From Petrosia ficiformis (lineage: Eukaryota; Porifera; Demospongiae; Haplosclerida; Petrosiidae): a stretch of 64,000 nucleotides of DNA. Where the stretch lies: the NCBI GenBank assembly GCA_947044365.1, contig OX345641.1, positions 1,471,960 through 1,535,959 of the forward strand. Direction: 5' to 3'. The stretch's first letter is position 1, and every line of letters begins with the position of its first letter. A program made the translations under genes and the position numbers. Below are positions 14,962 to 28,400 of the stretch, piece after piece. The notes under the pieces are model-generated. The model was not told where the DNA came from and searched no databases. It was given only the letters and a program-made list of their open reading frames with translations.

Positions 14962-17900
14962 ACTTTACAAATAAAAATATTAAAATAGCTTATATATTTG
15001 TTAGTACAGTTAAAATGAATAGTGGAAATTATATTTTAATTGGTCATGTTAGGTTGTTATGACTGATATACATGTAATTATAATCCAATAATATTTCACT
15101 ATCATGTCTAATAGATGTACAAAGAAGCAGAACAATTATTTTAATTAAATCATTGTAAGTTTCCAAACCTTCTAATATGAGATATATAGGCATGATAATT
15201 GATTATAATTGGTACATACTTCTTTTGCGTATTTTAATATAATTAGTACAAAGTAGCTGTGGGGCTAAATGTAATGTATCCTGAGCAACCAACTAATTGT
15301 TGCAACTGTACTAACCAATACATTAATTTTGTTATTTTAACAATTTTATTATTGCAGTGTATTTATATATTTATTCATCTATCTATCTATCTATCTATTT
15401 ATCTATCTATCATCTATCTATCAATTTATCTATCTATTTATCTTATTTATTATTTTTTCTATTTCACAACTTGTAATATCTCATGTTGTTCTGGTTATGT
15501 ACTAGATTCAACTAAATGTATGTGTAACCTAACTGATATATGTGAGGCACAGTCTCCATGTGATAATGGAATTTGTATACTGTTGTCTCAACCTGATGAG
15601 TATTATTGTAACTGTACTGGTACTGGTTTTAATGGACCAAACTGTTCTTCCAATGGTAAGCTTAGGAACTATACATGAGTATGTACATAAATACATGTTT
15701 ATTAAATTCATCAATTTATGTATGCATGAATAAATATTCAGCTAAATAGCTACTTCATATGTTTATAAGCCTATAAGATAATAATTATAGTGAATTTAGA
15801 CATGTTTATCTGACTGCATAAGTGATCTATATTATTATAGTGAATTTACAAATGACTTGTTTATCTAGCTAATAAGATAGTTTATAATATGATTATGTAA
15901 TACATGATGACTTTCCCATTTTCAAAATGATCAGCCTCCAGAGTCGAAACTCTTTATCAGTAAAAAATTATATTATCTGTTTTGTTTGAATAAACGTTTT
16001 ACAACTTCAGTTGGCAGTTGTGATGTCCACTGATTTTAAGAACACACATCCACATGTACATGTAATCACACAAAAGACTTAATTCATAGTTAACTTCACA
16101 TGAGGCCTCAAACAATTAAATTGTATATTGCTGTTTATAAAGCAACAAGTTAAATTCCATATGATAGAACAAACACAAACACATTATAGTACACAACACT
16201 TATAACAGAAAATTAAATATATATTAAAAGTACTATGATACAAATATGTATGTATTAATGTCCATATCAGTCTCAACTGTAATTAATTCCAGATTGGTCA
16301 TCTATAAGGACTTTGGTAAATACTAAAAAAATAATTATGTGTAGTAAATAAAGGGCATTGCAAATTAATAAAGGCACTGACAAACTTTTATATAAAATAA
16401 TTATAATTTCATGCCATCTGATATTCTAATAGTTATTTCTGGGAATTCCCCTACCAAAGCTTCACTAAGTTTACTTTTATAAAAGTCAATAATCACTGAA
16501 AGTTTTGCATTGTACCGTGTACCTCAAAATGAACAAGGTTACACTGTGACTGCTACTATATTCTTTGCCACTGGAATACCAGGTGTCAGTGTATTTATTA
16601 TTGTAATTTAATATAAATTCTGTTCAAGGAAGTATTGTTTTGAACTTCTGTAATGATACTTTTCTATATTATGACAAAGCTATTTCATAATTCTGTTAAC
16701 AATTTATATATTGTCATAGATATAAAAAGTCAAGAGTTCGCTTTGAGCACATATGGCAGTGACTTCTATGTGGGATTCTATGAACATATTCACACAGCCC
16801 AAATTCACCAGTTTTATATTCACACTTACAAGACAACACCAGTGAGCTTCAATATTACTTCATTAGATGGAGTATTCAGCTACGATGGAACATGCATTCA
16901 TCTTAATCCAGCTATAGTTGATATTCCATTCAGTTATGAAGTTAGAGGTTATAATTACAGTTGGAGGAGCAAAGGTCTAAGGATCGCGTCAGTTGACGTA
17001 GAGCCTATCTCTGTTGTAGGCTGGAGTTCTCGTAGTGGAGTAGATGTTATGGCTTATCTTGCCTATCCATGTCATAAACAGCCTACCACTGAATATGTGT
17101 ATTATGCTGTGTCCTCATTGGGCTTTAGTGATAGCAAGGGTGAATTTCTTATTGTTGGATGTCATGATAACAGTAGGGTTACTATTATCCCAACAGGCAC
17201 CATTACACTCCCAATAGATGCTCAAGACATAAATAGTAATACAATAACACTCACTGCAGGACAAAATCATAGTCTAGTTCTTCATTCCATGCAAACTCTT
17301 TTAATTTTTGCTTCACATATCGATCTCACAGCATCAAAGATATTATCAAATCAGCCTCTGACAATTCTCTCAGGACATGAAGCTTCTCAAGTGCCTTTTG
17401 GTTTTAGGGATGCTGATCCTATCATCACTCAAGTTCTGCCGACAATTCAGTGGGGAAAGCAGTTTCTTTTGTCACCACACTCTGGTAAAAGTGGACAGAA
17501 TTATCGAATGATTGCTAACATGGACAACACAGTTATTATTAGAAAATGTGGATCTAATTCCATGGTCAGCAGCACACTACATGCTGAGCAGTGGTCAGAG
17601 TTCTATACTAATGGTACCATATACTGCAGTGTAGTATCCAATAATCCAATCTATGTGGCACAGTTGGGAGTAAGTAAAAATTACAATGGGGGTACCTTTG
17701 GCGATCCATCTATTAATACAGTGGCTCCTATGGAACAATACATAAACTCCATACAGTACACAACATTGTTTGCTAATTCTCATTATTATAGTGTAGTAAT
17801 GCCTAATGATAAGTATTATGATGGGACACTAATATTTGATGGAAGTCTACAAAACATTTCGGGTTGGAATGTTATCTACTATTCAGATGGTTCTATTGCT

Positions 17901-20617
17901 GGTTATGGTTATTCAGCATTGACCACTGGTAGCCACACTATAACACATCCTAATGAACAGGGAAAGCTCTTTGTAACTGTGTATGGCTGGACTGTACATG
18001 GAGGCTACAGTTATGCTGGTGGAATGTCTCTCAACCCACTTGCAACAAACTGTGAATTAAACTTGGACAAACAAACATGTCAACGTAAGTATAGTAACTA
18101 TCTTATTATGGTGAATTTACTACTTTATTTCATGGAATGTATTTATTGTAATATACATGCAGTATATTATAATTACATATTCCTGTTTACTACACTGTAA
18201 AAAGTAATATATAGGTTATTTTAACCTTCAGTTTGTTACAGGAGTTTCAATGCTTTTCCTCCATGCTGATAATTTTTCCTGCTAGGTAATATTTACAAGC
18301 CACAGTTCATTTGATCTTGATCTAGTATAAAGGGGTAGTTTATTGATGTAGCCATTGCTACTATAAATAGAAACAATCGTTCTGTATATATATAAATAAA
18401 AAACTGCACCCAACCATAATGATAAACCCTAGAAGAATTATTTACATAATCCCGATGACATAATCCCGCTGGCAGTTACATCAAGAAACAATCTATAAAG
18501 TACATGTCATAACAAGGCATATGGTAACAAACATATATATTAATACAATGTACCTATATACATAGCATAGGTAAAACCTGTGGTATATTATTTATTTAGT
18601 ATTAGTGTGATGTAGTCGAGCTCCACAGATATTTGAAAAGTCAGCACATGTATGTAATTACTATAGGATTTACATGTTTAAAGTACATGTACATTGTTGT
18701 TACCATTCTTTACTACTTAACCATACTACACTGCAAAAATAGAATTGGTAAAATAACAAATTTATTGATTAGTGCAAGGATACAAATTATAATTTAATTA
18801 GTCATGCAGGTTGTTGTAACTGCATGATACAAGATACTAGTACTATAATCAATTATCATGTCCAATGTCTCATATTAGATGCGCACAAAGAAGGTTTGGA
18901 AACATAAAGTGATTTAATTAAAATTGTATCTGCTATTGTTTTGTATATCCAATAGAGATGCAGTAAAAGGATAATTGAAATTGCAATTATTGTATTATAA
19001 TTAGTACAAATACAAGCATATCACCATACAGACACAACAACCTACATGACCAATTAAATTATAATTTCCACTATCCCTTGCAACTGTACTAACCAATAAA
19101 TTAGTTGTTTTAACAATTTTATTTTTGCAGTGTACCCAAACTCATTATTTGCATAAAATTCAATATTTGACTATGAAACCACAGGAATAATATGAACATA
19201 TAAAACCAACATGATATTAACTGTAACTGCAATGAATAAAGAGGCTAGAAAAATACCCAATATATTAGTCTTGTGTATAATTTAGAGATCACAGAATTTC
19301 AGCAGGTGTTCGCTAGTAGGTATAATTATTATAAAATAATAAATTAGTTTATATCTGTTTCTAACAGTTCCTCCTGGTTTTATTGAAGTCAGTGTATGTC
19401 TTGATGTTAATATGGATTCTGATACTGTACTGGATATTGAATATTTTGTGAGTGAATGCATAATTATATATAATTCTTCATTGTTACTATTAGACAGTAA
19501 TTATGTAAATTTCATACATGACCTTTCTACAGCCATGTCCTATCATTATTGATCCTGTTACAACACCACCTGTTGATAACTATACAATAACTGTTATTAA
19601 TAACTCTGCAATAAATATCATTAGTGTATTATCAGAGGATATTTCTGCTGATACTTGTGATTATAATGTACCAGTTAGTGAGGATAGTATATACACTGTT
19701 GAAATGTCTGTTAATATTATAATTGGGAGTAGTAAGAAGAGAACTTCTGATCCTTTTAGTAAGTTAACAATAATTGCAAATATCATGTTGTAATAATTAT
19801 TATGTTTATATCTCTCAAGTTGCTTCTTGGCTTAAAGATGTACAAGTTAAAGGCGTAACTAACGCATCAGCTACTATACACTATACTACAGCAGATTGTG
19901 TTGTTGATGAACTAGACAATTCGAAAATTGATTTACGTATAACTGGTTATTCTATCATTGATCCTTCATCACCTGTGTTATATAAGAATGCTACAGATGG
20001 GAATTTCAGTTTATCAGAATTACAACAAAATGATGTTCTGACATACACTTTACAAGTTATTACTGAAGTTATGGGTTCTACTGTTACTATTGGTAGGATT
20101 CATACTGGTAGTATCACTGTGTCACCTACACCATCATCTACATCTACTACTACCACAAGTACATTACTTACCATCAGAGCTACTTCATCAGGTAAGTGTA
20201 CTGTATTCAGATTGAGAACATAAATTTTCATATTCCACTTTCATCTTTTATTAGTTGCATCAACCTGTTCTCCATGTGATAGTAGTCCTGAAGGTATGTG
20301 TAATACTGAAACAATGCAATATTGATGATATTCATTACATTACAGGTTTATTTGCTCCTGTATCAGCTGGTATAACATTAGCTATCAGTGTTCCTGTGTC
20401 ATCCATTATATCATCTCTTCTTACTTTTCTTGTTGTTTATTTGTGTTATAAGAAACGTAAAGGAAACTACTCCATCAGCACTACTGGCCCTGTTTATGAC
20501 ACCCCTTTATCTTATAGTAATGTTACCAGAACCAGTGAATTTCAAATGAAGGGTAATCAGGCTTATGGTCATGTGACTAGTGCTCCCAGATCCACTTCAG
20601 AATATGAGACAGTTTGA
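14207..20617 (+). CDS. Transmembrane IgGFc/FN3-like receptor with ITIM-like tail (gene C)
   Basis: Exons: 14207-14639 (signal peptide MDERIALTVIILCVLFSVGK plus N1), 14707-14853 (N2), [15470-15655, exon E], 16720-18084 (IgGFc domain), 19368-19447, 19533-19758, 19820-20191 (FN3-like modules and Ser/Thr-rich stem), 20255-20293, 20346-20617 (transmembrane helix and tail). Junction phases all agree: 977 residues without exon E, 1039 with it. Exon E follows CACAAC where every paralogue has CACAGC, so its acceptor AG is lost and it is probably skipped, in frame. The helix (ITLAISVPVSSIISSLLTFL) is followed by KKRKGN and a 60-residue tail with VYDTP, QAYGHV and SEYETV; the last fits the ITIM pattern S/I/V/L-x-Y-x-x-I/V/L. 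A cell-surface receptor is likely; ligand unknown. Confidence 0.8.
14963..15359. repeat. TA-inserting MITE, N2-E intron of gene C
   Basis: Same element and position as in genes B, D and E. The left end is decayed (CTTTACAAATAAAAAT); the right end ATTTTATTATTGCAGTG is followed by T and the tetranucleotide tract. Confidence 0.7.
15470..15655 (+). pseudogene. Exon E of gene C with lost splice acceptor
   Basis: The exon body is open and encodes the usual EGF segment, but the preceding acceptor reads TTTCACAAC instead of TTTCACAGC. A normally conserved Gly codon is also changed to Cys (NISCCSGYVL instead of the usual NISCGSGYVL). Because both flanks are phase 1, skipping leaves the reading frame intact. 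Confidence 0.65.
16720..18084 (+). other. IgGFc-binding domain exon of gene C
   Basis: A 1365-nt phase 1-1 exon closely similar to 4273-5637 of gene B, with the same motifs (YGSDFYVGFY, YLAYPC, LTILSGHE, WGKQFLLSP) and the same shortened EGF end (NCELNLDKQTCQ). The shared internal EGF deletion shows that the B and C exons derive from one already shortened ancestor, while gene H keeps the full form. Confidence 0.9.
18729..19132. mobile_element. MITE with TA target duplication in gene C intron
   Basis: A 404-bp element from CACTGCAAAAATAG to TTTATTTTTGCAGTG, flanked by TA on both sides. Genes B (near 6318) and D (near 26926) have the uninterrupted CCATACTACCCAAAC sequence, so the empty site is visible and the duplication is exactly TA, as for Tc1/mariner-type elements. 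It has no coding capacity. Confidence 0.9.
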
Positions 20618-22101
20618 CTCATAAATGTGTAATGTTCATTTCTTTTATTTCAACTCTTATAATTATTATTAAAGAATCAAAGAATTGAAATAACTATAAT
20701 AGGTTGTTTGTTTCAGACACGAATAGAAAATTGAGTATTTGAGCTTTATCAATGATGTGCAGTTACACTTCTTCAAAACCCAGTATTCAGAAAGGTAGAG
20801 CACTATTGCTATCAGAAATGAATTATTCCCAGACTACTATAACGTCTAATCTAAGCATGTGTCAGGGCTAATTGATCAATAGAGAAGTTAAGCTTTATAA
20901 AATATGGTTCCGGCCCACAATTGTGCCAAGAAAAGAATATTTTCGTCATGTAAATACCTAACTGTTTTGTGTAGCCAGATTGAATTATAATTATGTCTGC
21001 ATTTGATTGTCACCTTTTAGATATTGTGGGATTGAACATTATGGGAAGATTCTCAGCAATGAATGATATTCGTTGTATTATAGGGGTACTTAATCTCAAT
21101 TTTTAGACTATTATATTCACAAAATCAACAAATTATGCAAAACAATAAATGAGCCAATATACGTATGTATTATCTGAGAGGTAGTTAACTGATCTGAGAG
21201 GTGGTTAATTCATCTGAGTGATGGTTAATTAATGCTGAGTGGTGGTTATTCCCGAGCAGTGTGGGCAGAACACTGCATATAGAATTATAGATGTACATGT
21301 ATGTACAATTGTACATTCGGTCTTCTATCTTAATAGGCCTTCACCAAACAGCTTATGATATGTTATATGCTGTGACCTGTCTTCCTCGTTTCTCAATGGT
21401 TCTCATGTTTCTTTCCACAAAGGACAAGGAAGGTTGGCATATCCATGTACATGTACTTACAATTATAGCATAATTAACTTATATTGTTTTATATATATGT
21501 ACCGAATATTCAGGATAAATTAGCCATTCTTTGCCTGTAATTATTAATTGCACGCATAACTTATTGATCATTTAGTATATATGCCACTGGAAGTGGGCAT
21601 GGCAATGGTTTAATTTGACACAGATTTAAATCCTAATGACAAGAGACGTCAACCCTGGGATTGAGGGGTGTGTCTATGAATTTTAATGAGGTTCCAATTA
21701 TCCTGCATGTAGTTGATCCGTATTCATAATGAGAGCAACACAAACATCTACATGTACATGTAATGTAATGTCAATATCTACATGTACATGTACATGTAAT
21801 GTCAATTTGTGTTTCCTTGAGAAACATGATTACACTGCAATAATAAAATAACCTGGTTAGTTGCATGAATTTCAATTTAATTTGTTAATTCTTATAGAAG
21901 ATGTTGTGGCCACATGCATGTTACTATGACATATTATTAGATTTATTACTATGTTATAAAATAGGCACAACAGAATAAATTAAATTATGCCTAGATACAC
22001 TTACATGAGTGTATTACTTCTAATAAAATAATAATAATAAATTAAATTAAATTAAATTAAATAATAAAATAATAAATAAATTAAATTAAAATTAAATTAA
22101 T
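20618..22101. other. Spacer after gene C
   Basis: No gene recognised. Notable are four imperfect 22-30 bp tandem repeats around 21172-21255 (variants of CTGAG-x-GGTGGTTAATT), TACATG repeats around 21745-21800, and an ATTAA/AATAA low-complexity tract at 22020-22100. Confidence 0.6.
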
Positions 22102-23274
22102 GTGACCGTGGATGAGAAAATCAACCTTATGGTACATTTTAAGTTTTTTCAGAACCTGCAATAATACACAGATCAACTCACTCAATCAATTTCGTGATTT
22201 TTACATTTTCATAAAGTATGATACCTTGGCTATCCAGAATGCAAATTACAAAGTCTAACTCACTTTAGGTTTGGCAGGGCGAGCGTTTAAAGAGGAACAT
22301 CAAGAATAGGCTATTCAGCCATTGAGAACGTGCACGGAAATGTAACACGATATTTCCCAAACATGAACGGATTAATTATTTAACACCATAACAACCACCA
22401 TAGCAACAAGTATTATTCTCTTTTTAGGGCCAATAAAAACCTGATTTCAGTCATCCCAGCACCTTTCTCGAAGCCTTATTTGTGAATGTATAAAATATGA
22501 ATATAATACATTCATAGTGATCCCAATAACATACATATTATTACAACAATAGAAAGTGAATAGTATAATGAAATAGATTGTCACAAATTCTGGTTGCTCT
22601 GATGGGTTTCGTGAAACTGTTGATAGTCCTTCTTCACTGGAATTCATGATTGAATGAGAATACGGTTACTATGAATATGAAGCTGTATTAAGGGATGATT
22701 ATTATAAATTCTTTTCATAAAACTGCTATAGTACTTATCTTCTAAATATTCTGTTATCAAAAGGTACATGTAGTCTTAATACACAATAACAAATAGCAGT
22801 AGCATACTGTTAATGAAAAGCGAAGCATTGTACTACACTAATCTAATAACAATTATTTGTATAATTTATGTAAACAACATTACCTTGTGAAAAATGTTGT
22901 CATGGTAATGTCTCATCCGTACTTAGAAATACTTAATAGTATCTAGAACTCATTAACGCCGCTACTGTGAGTCACATAAAAGGTTTTTAGATGACAAAGA
23001 AGCATTTTTGTAACATTTGCTGACAAAGCAAAAATCACGTGAGACTAGGTATACGGAATTCAAAGAATTTCATTAGAGATTAATTAAAACGCATTTTCTC
23101 TAAATTACATTTCAACAGCTATTAAAATGAAATCGTCTGTAACTTGGTAACGCAACCTTTAATTTCAGAGTTGTTTTTACCAAAAGATAGCTTGTTTCTC
23201 AAGGAACAAGAATATATCAATAACACAATTTTCAATTTTTGTACCATAAGGTTGATTTTCGCATCCACGGTCAC
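22102..23274. mobile_element. 1.17-kb non-autonomous DNA transposon
   Basis: Terminal inverted repeats of about 34 bp: GTGACCGTGGATGAGAAAAT... at 22102 and its complement ending ...ATCCACGGTCAC at 23274, with one mismatch seen. A clear target duplication was not found. The interior shows only a 66-codon minus-strand frame (22447-22647) with hydrophobic stretches and no transposase motif, so the element is non-autonomous. Confidence 0.75.
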
Positions 23275-23949
23275 CTATAGTAATAAACTTATACTAAATT
23301 GTTGGCATGAATATGAGTAGACAGCACCCTAAAATGATATCGATACTGCTTCAACTAATAGAATATAGTTAGTACACAATATCTATGACATTAGATGAAT
23401 GTATCTTGAATAACAGACTAATTGTGCAACTCTAATAACCAATAAACCAATTTTGTCTTTGCAGTTTATTGCTGATCATGTGACCTGTGGCCAATCAGAG
23501 TGAAGATAATGCGTCACATAATTGAACATTATTGCACACTTTTGTGTGCAATAAGTAGTTATTGCACGCAAAAGTGAGGATATATGACTTTATATGTACT
23601 ATAGTGTGTAATTTAATGTAATAAGGTTAATACTGTAACTCAATAACTATAGTTAGTTTAATGTCATAAGGTTGATACATGATTATATTGTAATTCAATA
23701 ATGAAGCAACAAATTGAAATTCACATAGCTACATGTCTCACAAAAAAGAATGGAAGGATAATTATTAAAATAGTGAAGGTAAAAAAATTGTTCATCATTT
23801 TAAGTTATAAATATTTTCTGAGGCATGGGAAACGTAACTGATCATGACCATTCAGTGTTTTTAAACTCACAATCAAGATTACATTATTTCTTTATAATCA
23901 TTATGTGCATACATATGATGGATATAGATTAGAAGTATAACATTGTACT
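23275..23949. other. Spacer before gene D
   Basis: No gene. It contains the right end of the TA-type MITE family near 23400-23465, a small palindrome around TTGCACACTTTTGTGTGCAA (23533-23555), and the conserved upstream block with GGGAAACGTAACTGA near 23827. Confidence 0.5.
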
Positions 23950-24195
23950 ATTTGGCATTGGTCTAGCCCCACCTTTTTGTATCACTACAATTTCTTGAAC
24001 CACAGACATGTGTTGTGGGCGTCGACGTCTACAGGAATGTGCTGCTGCGAAGTGTTGCAGAGGCTAACTGTTGCAAAGTGATACAAAGTTAGAGGAGATA
24101 TCAAGAGCGATATATTATATAATACTGTTGGTGAGTCTGTTGTGTTGTGATATATACATACATATTATTATTATTATTATTGATGTGTTTTAGGT
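23950..24195 (+). promoter_or_regulatory. Conserved upstream block and 5' UTR of gene D
   Basis: CTAGCCCCACCTTTTTGTAT, ACCACAGACATGTGTTGTGG and the AGTTAGAGGAGATATCAAGA block recur before genes C, E and F. A 5' UTR intron runs from GTGAGT at 24131 to TAG at 24193. This paralogue has no transposon in the block, so it serves as the empty reference for the insertions in C, E and F. Confidence 0.6.
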
Positions 24196-25395
24196 ATGGA
24201 TGAAAGAATTACACTTACAGTGATTATTTTGTGTGTGCTACTTTCTGTTGGTAAAGCTCAAGAATGTGATACATTACCGTCAGACAATACAATCGAGAGT
24301 AACCTACAGGCTTTCCTTGTTAGTGAAGGTGGAGAAGATCCTAGTATTGATTCTAATCTACTCACTGTAATGTACACATGTATGGCTCAGGGTATGACAA
24401 TGGGCAGTTACAGGGAAGTATCTGTGATTGTCACATATAATAATGTTCCTAATAGTCCACAATCAAGACAGATCGGCTTGCAGTGTCTTTCATCAGGAGG
24501 AAATCTGGGTTGGCAGGGTATATCTGGTTCTTTTGACTCTGCCCCATCTGGTTTTGAGACTTTAGAAACCAGAACAAACTGTTCTCAATGTAGAGTAAGT
24601 GCTAATAATGATCATGATTGTGTAGGTAAGGGACTCTGTAATAAATTATATTACCCCTATATATAATAATAATTATTAATATGTTCTCTCTACTATAGCT
24701 TGTCATCCAGATTGTAATTATGGTCTAATGAGATGTACTGGTACTGGTAATGATGAGTGTTGTCCATTATTTGATAATGGAATGTGTGCTACATCATGTA
24801 GTGAAGACAATCATGTAGCCATTGAACAGAATAACTACACATGTTGTAAGTCCTATCTATTTCACTGTTCATTTACCTATCAAATCAATGAATCTATTTA
24901 TCTATCTATTCGTCTACCTTTGTATCTATCTGTCTGTCTGTCTGTCTGTCTATTTATCTACACTTCAAAAATAAAATTGTTAAAATAACTAATTTAATGG
25001 TTAGTACAGTTAAAAGGAATAGTGGAAATTATAATTTAACTGGTCATGTTAGGTTGTTATGACTGATACACATGTAATTATAAGTGGCAATTTTGATTTC
25101 CCTATCCTGTCTAACAGATGTACAAAGAAGCAGAACAATTAGTTTAATTAAATCATTGTAAGTTTCCAAACCTCCTTTGTGTATCTAATATGAGATATTA
25201 GGCATGATAATTGATTATAATTGGTACATATTTCTTTCATGTATTTTAATATAATTAGTACAAAGTAGCTATGGGGCTAAAAGTATGTATCCCGAACAAC
25301 CAACTAATTGTTAAATCCTTGCAACTGTACTAACCAATACATTAATTTTGTTATTTTAACAATTTTATTATTGCAGTGTATCTATATATTTATTC

Positions 25396-25477
<82 letters not shown>

Positions 25478-28400
25478 CATCAATTTATCTATCTATCCAT
25501 CTTATTTATTTATTTATTTTCTATTTCACAGCTTGTGAACTCATATGTAGTTCTGGTTATGTACTAGATTCAACTAAATGTATGTGTAATCTAACTGATA
25601 TATGTGAGGCACAGCCTCCATGTGATAATGGAATTTGTATACTGTTGTCTCAACCTGATGAGTATGTTTGTAACTGTACTGGTACTGGTTTTAATGGACC
25701 AAACTGTTCTTCCAGTGGTAAGCTTAGGAACTATACATGTGTATGTACATAAATACATGTTTATTAAATTCATCAATTTATGTATGCATGAATAAATAGT
25801 CAACCTCATATATATGTTATATAAGGTAATAATTATAGTGAATGTTTACCTGGCTAATAAAATACTCTAAATTATATAGTGATCTATATAATTATAGGGA
25901 ATTTACAAAAGATATCACTTGTTTATCTAGCTAATAAGATAGTTTATAATATGATTATGTAGCACATGATGACTAGTCCCATTTTCAAAATGATCAGCCT
26001 TCAGAGTCAAAACTCTTTATCAAAATCTGTATAATGGTATTTAATATTTATAGTATGTCTCTTATTACTTAAATAAACATTTGAAGTTATCTAAATTACT
26101 GATTTGTATACAATATCTAAGAAACTGTGCCATTGCCAAAGAGGCTTCCTGAATCAGTAGGAGCTACGCCATTCAAGTTTTTGATTGTTTGAATGAGTAA
26201 ACAACAGACAAAAATTATATTATTGTTTGTGTTTAAATAAACGTTTACAACTTCAGTTGGCAGTTGTGATTTTAAAAACACACACATATACATGTAATCA
26301 CACAAAAGACTTCATAGTTAACTTTACATTCTCAAACAATTCAATTTTAAAATGGTTTTTTACTGTTCATAAAGGAGCAAGTTAAATTACATATGATATA
26401 ACAAACACATTATACCGTACAGTTGGTAGTACACATTACTTATAACAGAAAATTAAATATATATTAAAGGTACTATGATACAAATATATGTATGTATTAA
26501 TGTTCATATCAGTCTCAACTGCAATTACTAATTTATTAAGGGATAGTTTCTTGATGTAATCACTGCTACTATAAATAGAAACAATCATTCTATAAATAAA
26601 AAACTGCACCCAATCATAATGATAAACCCTAGAATAATTTTACATAATCCCAATGATGTAATCCTGCTGGCAGTTACATCAAAAAACATAAAGTACATGT
26701 CATAACAAGGCATATGGTAACAAACATATATATTAATACAATATACCTATATACATAGCATAGGTAAAACCTGTGGTATATTATTTATTTAGTATTAGTG
26801 TGATGTAATCGAGCTCCACATATATTTGAAAAGTCAGCACATGTATGTAATTATTATGGGATGTACACGTTTAAAGTACATGTACATTGTATTGGTTTTG
26901 TTACCATTCTTTATTACTTAACCATACTACCCAAACACATTATTTACATAAAAGTCATACTTTTACTATGAAACTACAGGAATAATATAAACATATAAAA
27001 CCAACATGATATTAACTCTAAAAGTTCTTTTGATCGTTCAACATTAACTAAACATTGGTTACACACTAATAATTATGATAATCTATCTATATATAATTGT
27101 CCTTGTATACGTATGTCACAGTCAAACTACACAATGACAACAAGGTAAAACCATGCCCACAATTTTTGCTGTGCAGAACAAGACAACAGTTAGAGAACTA
27201 AGATGATAAAAATAAGAATGGATGCGAGCCTTCAATTTTCAGAGTAAGAAGATGAAAGGAAAGGAAGAGAAGAGTTAGAGAACTTTGAATGCATCACTAC
27301 TATCATCAATGATAGAAACCCACGATTAATGATTCAGTCACTGATGCAACTGGTAATGAATAAAGAGGCTAGCACCATAGCAAGTATATATTAGTCTGGC
27401 GTAGCTCGCAGAATTTCTGTGTGGTGTTCGCTAGTAGGTATAATTATTATAAAATAATAAATTAAATTATATCTTTTTCTAACAGTTCCTCCTGGTTTTA
27501 TTGAAGTCAGTGTATGTCTTGATGTTAATATAGATTCTGATACTGTACTGGATATTGAATATTTTGTGAGTGAATACATAATTATATATAATTCTTCATT
27601 GTTACTATTAGACAGTAATTATGTAAATTTCATACATGACCTTTCTACAGCCATGTCCTATCATTATTGATCCTACTACAACACCATCTGTTGATAACTA
27701 TACAGTAACTGTTATTAATAACTCTGCAATAAATATCATTAGTGTATTATCAGAGGATATTTCTGCTGATACTTGTGATTATAATGTACCAGTTAGTGAG
27801 GATAGTATATACACTGTTGAGATGTCTGTTAATAATATAATTGGGAGTAGTGAGAAGAGAACTTCTGATCCATTTAGTAAGTTAACAATAATTGCAAATA
27901 TCATGTTGTAATAATTATTATGTTTATGTCTCTCAAGTTGCTTCTTGGCTTAAAGATGTACAAGTTAAAGGTGTAACTAACGCATCAGCTACCATACATT
28001 ATACTACAGCAGATTGTGTTGTTGATGAACTAGACAATTCGAAAATTGATTTACGTATAACTGGCTATTCTATCATTAATCCTTCATCACCTGTGTTATA
28101 TAAGAATGCTACAGATGGGAATTTCAGTTTATCTGAATTACAACAAAATGATGTTCTGACATACACTTTACAAGTTATTACTGAAGTTATGGGTTCTACT
28201 GTTACTATTGGTAGGATTCATACTGGTAGTATCACTGTGTCACCTACACCATCATCTACATCTACTACTACCACAAGTACATTAGTTACTATCAGAGCTA
28301 CTTCATCAGGTAAGTGATGTACTGTATTCAGATTGAGAACATAAATTTTCATATTCCACTTTCATCTTTTATTAGTTGCATCAACATTTACTCCATGTGA

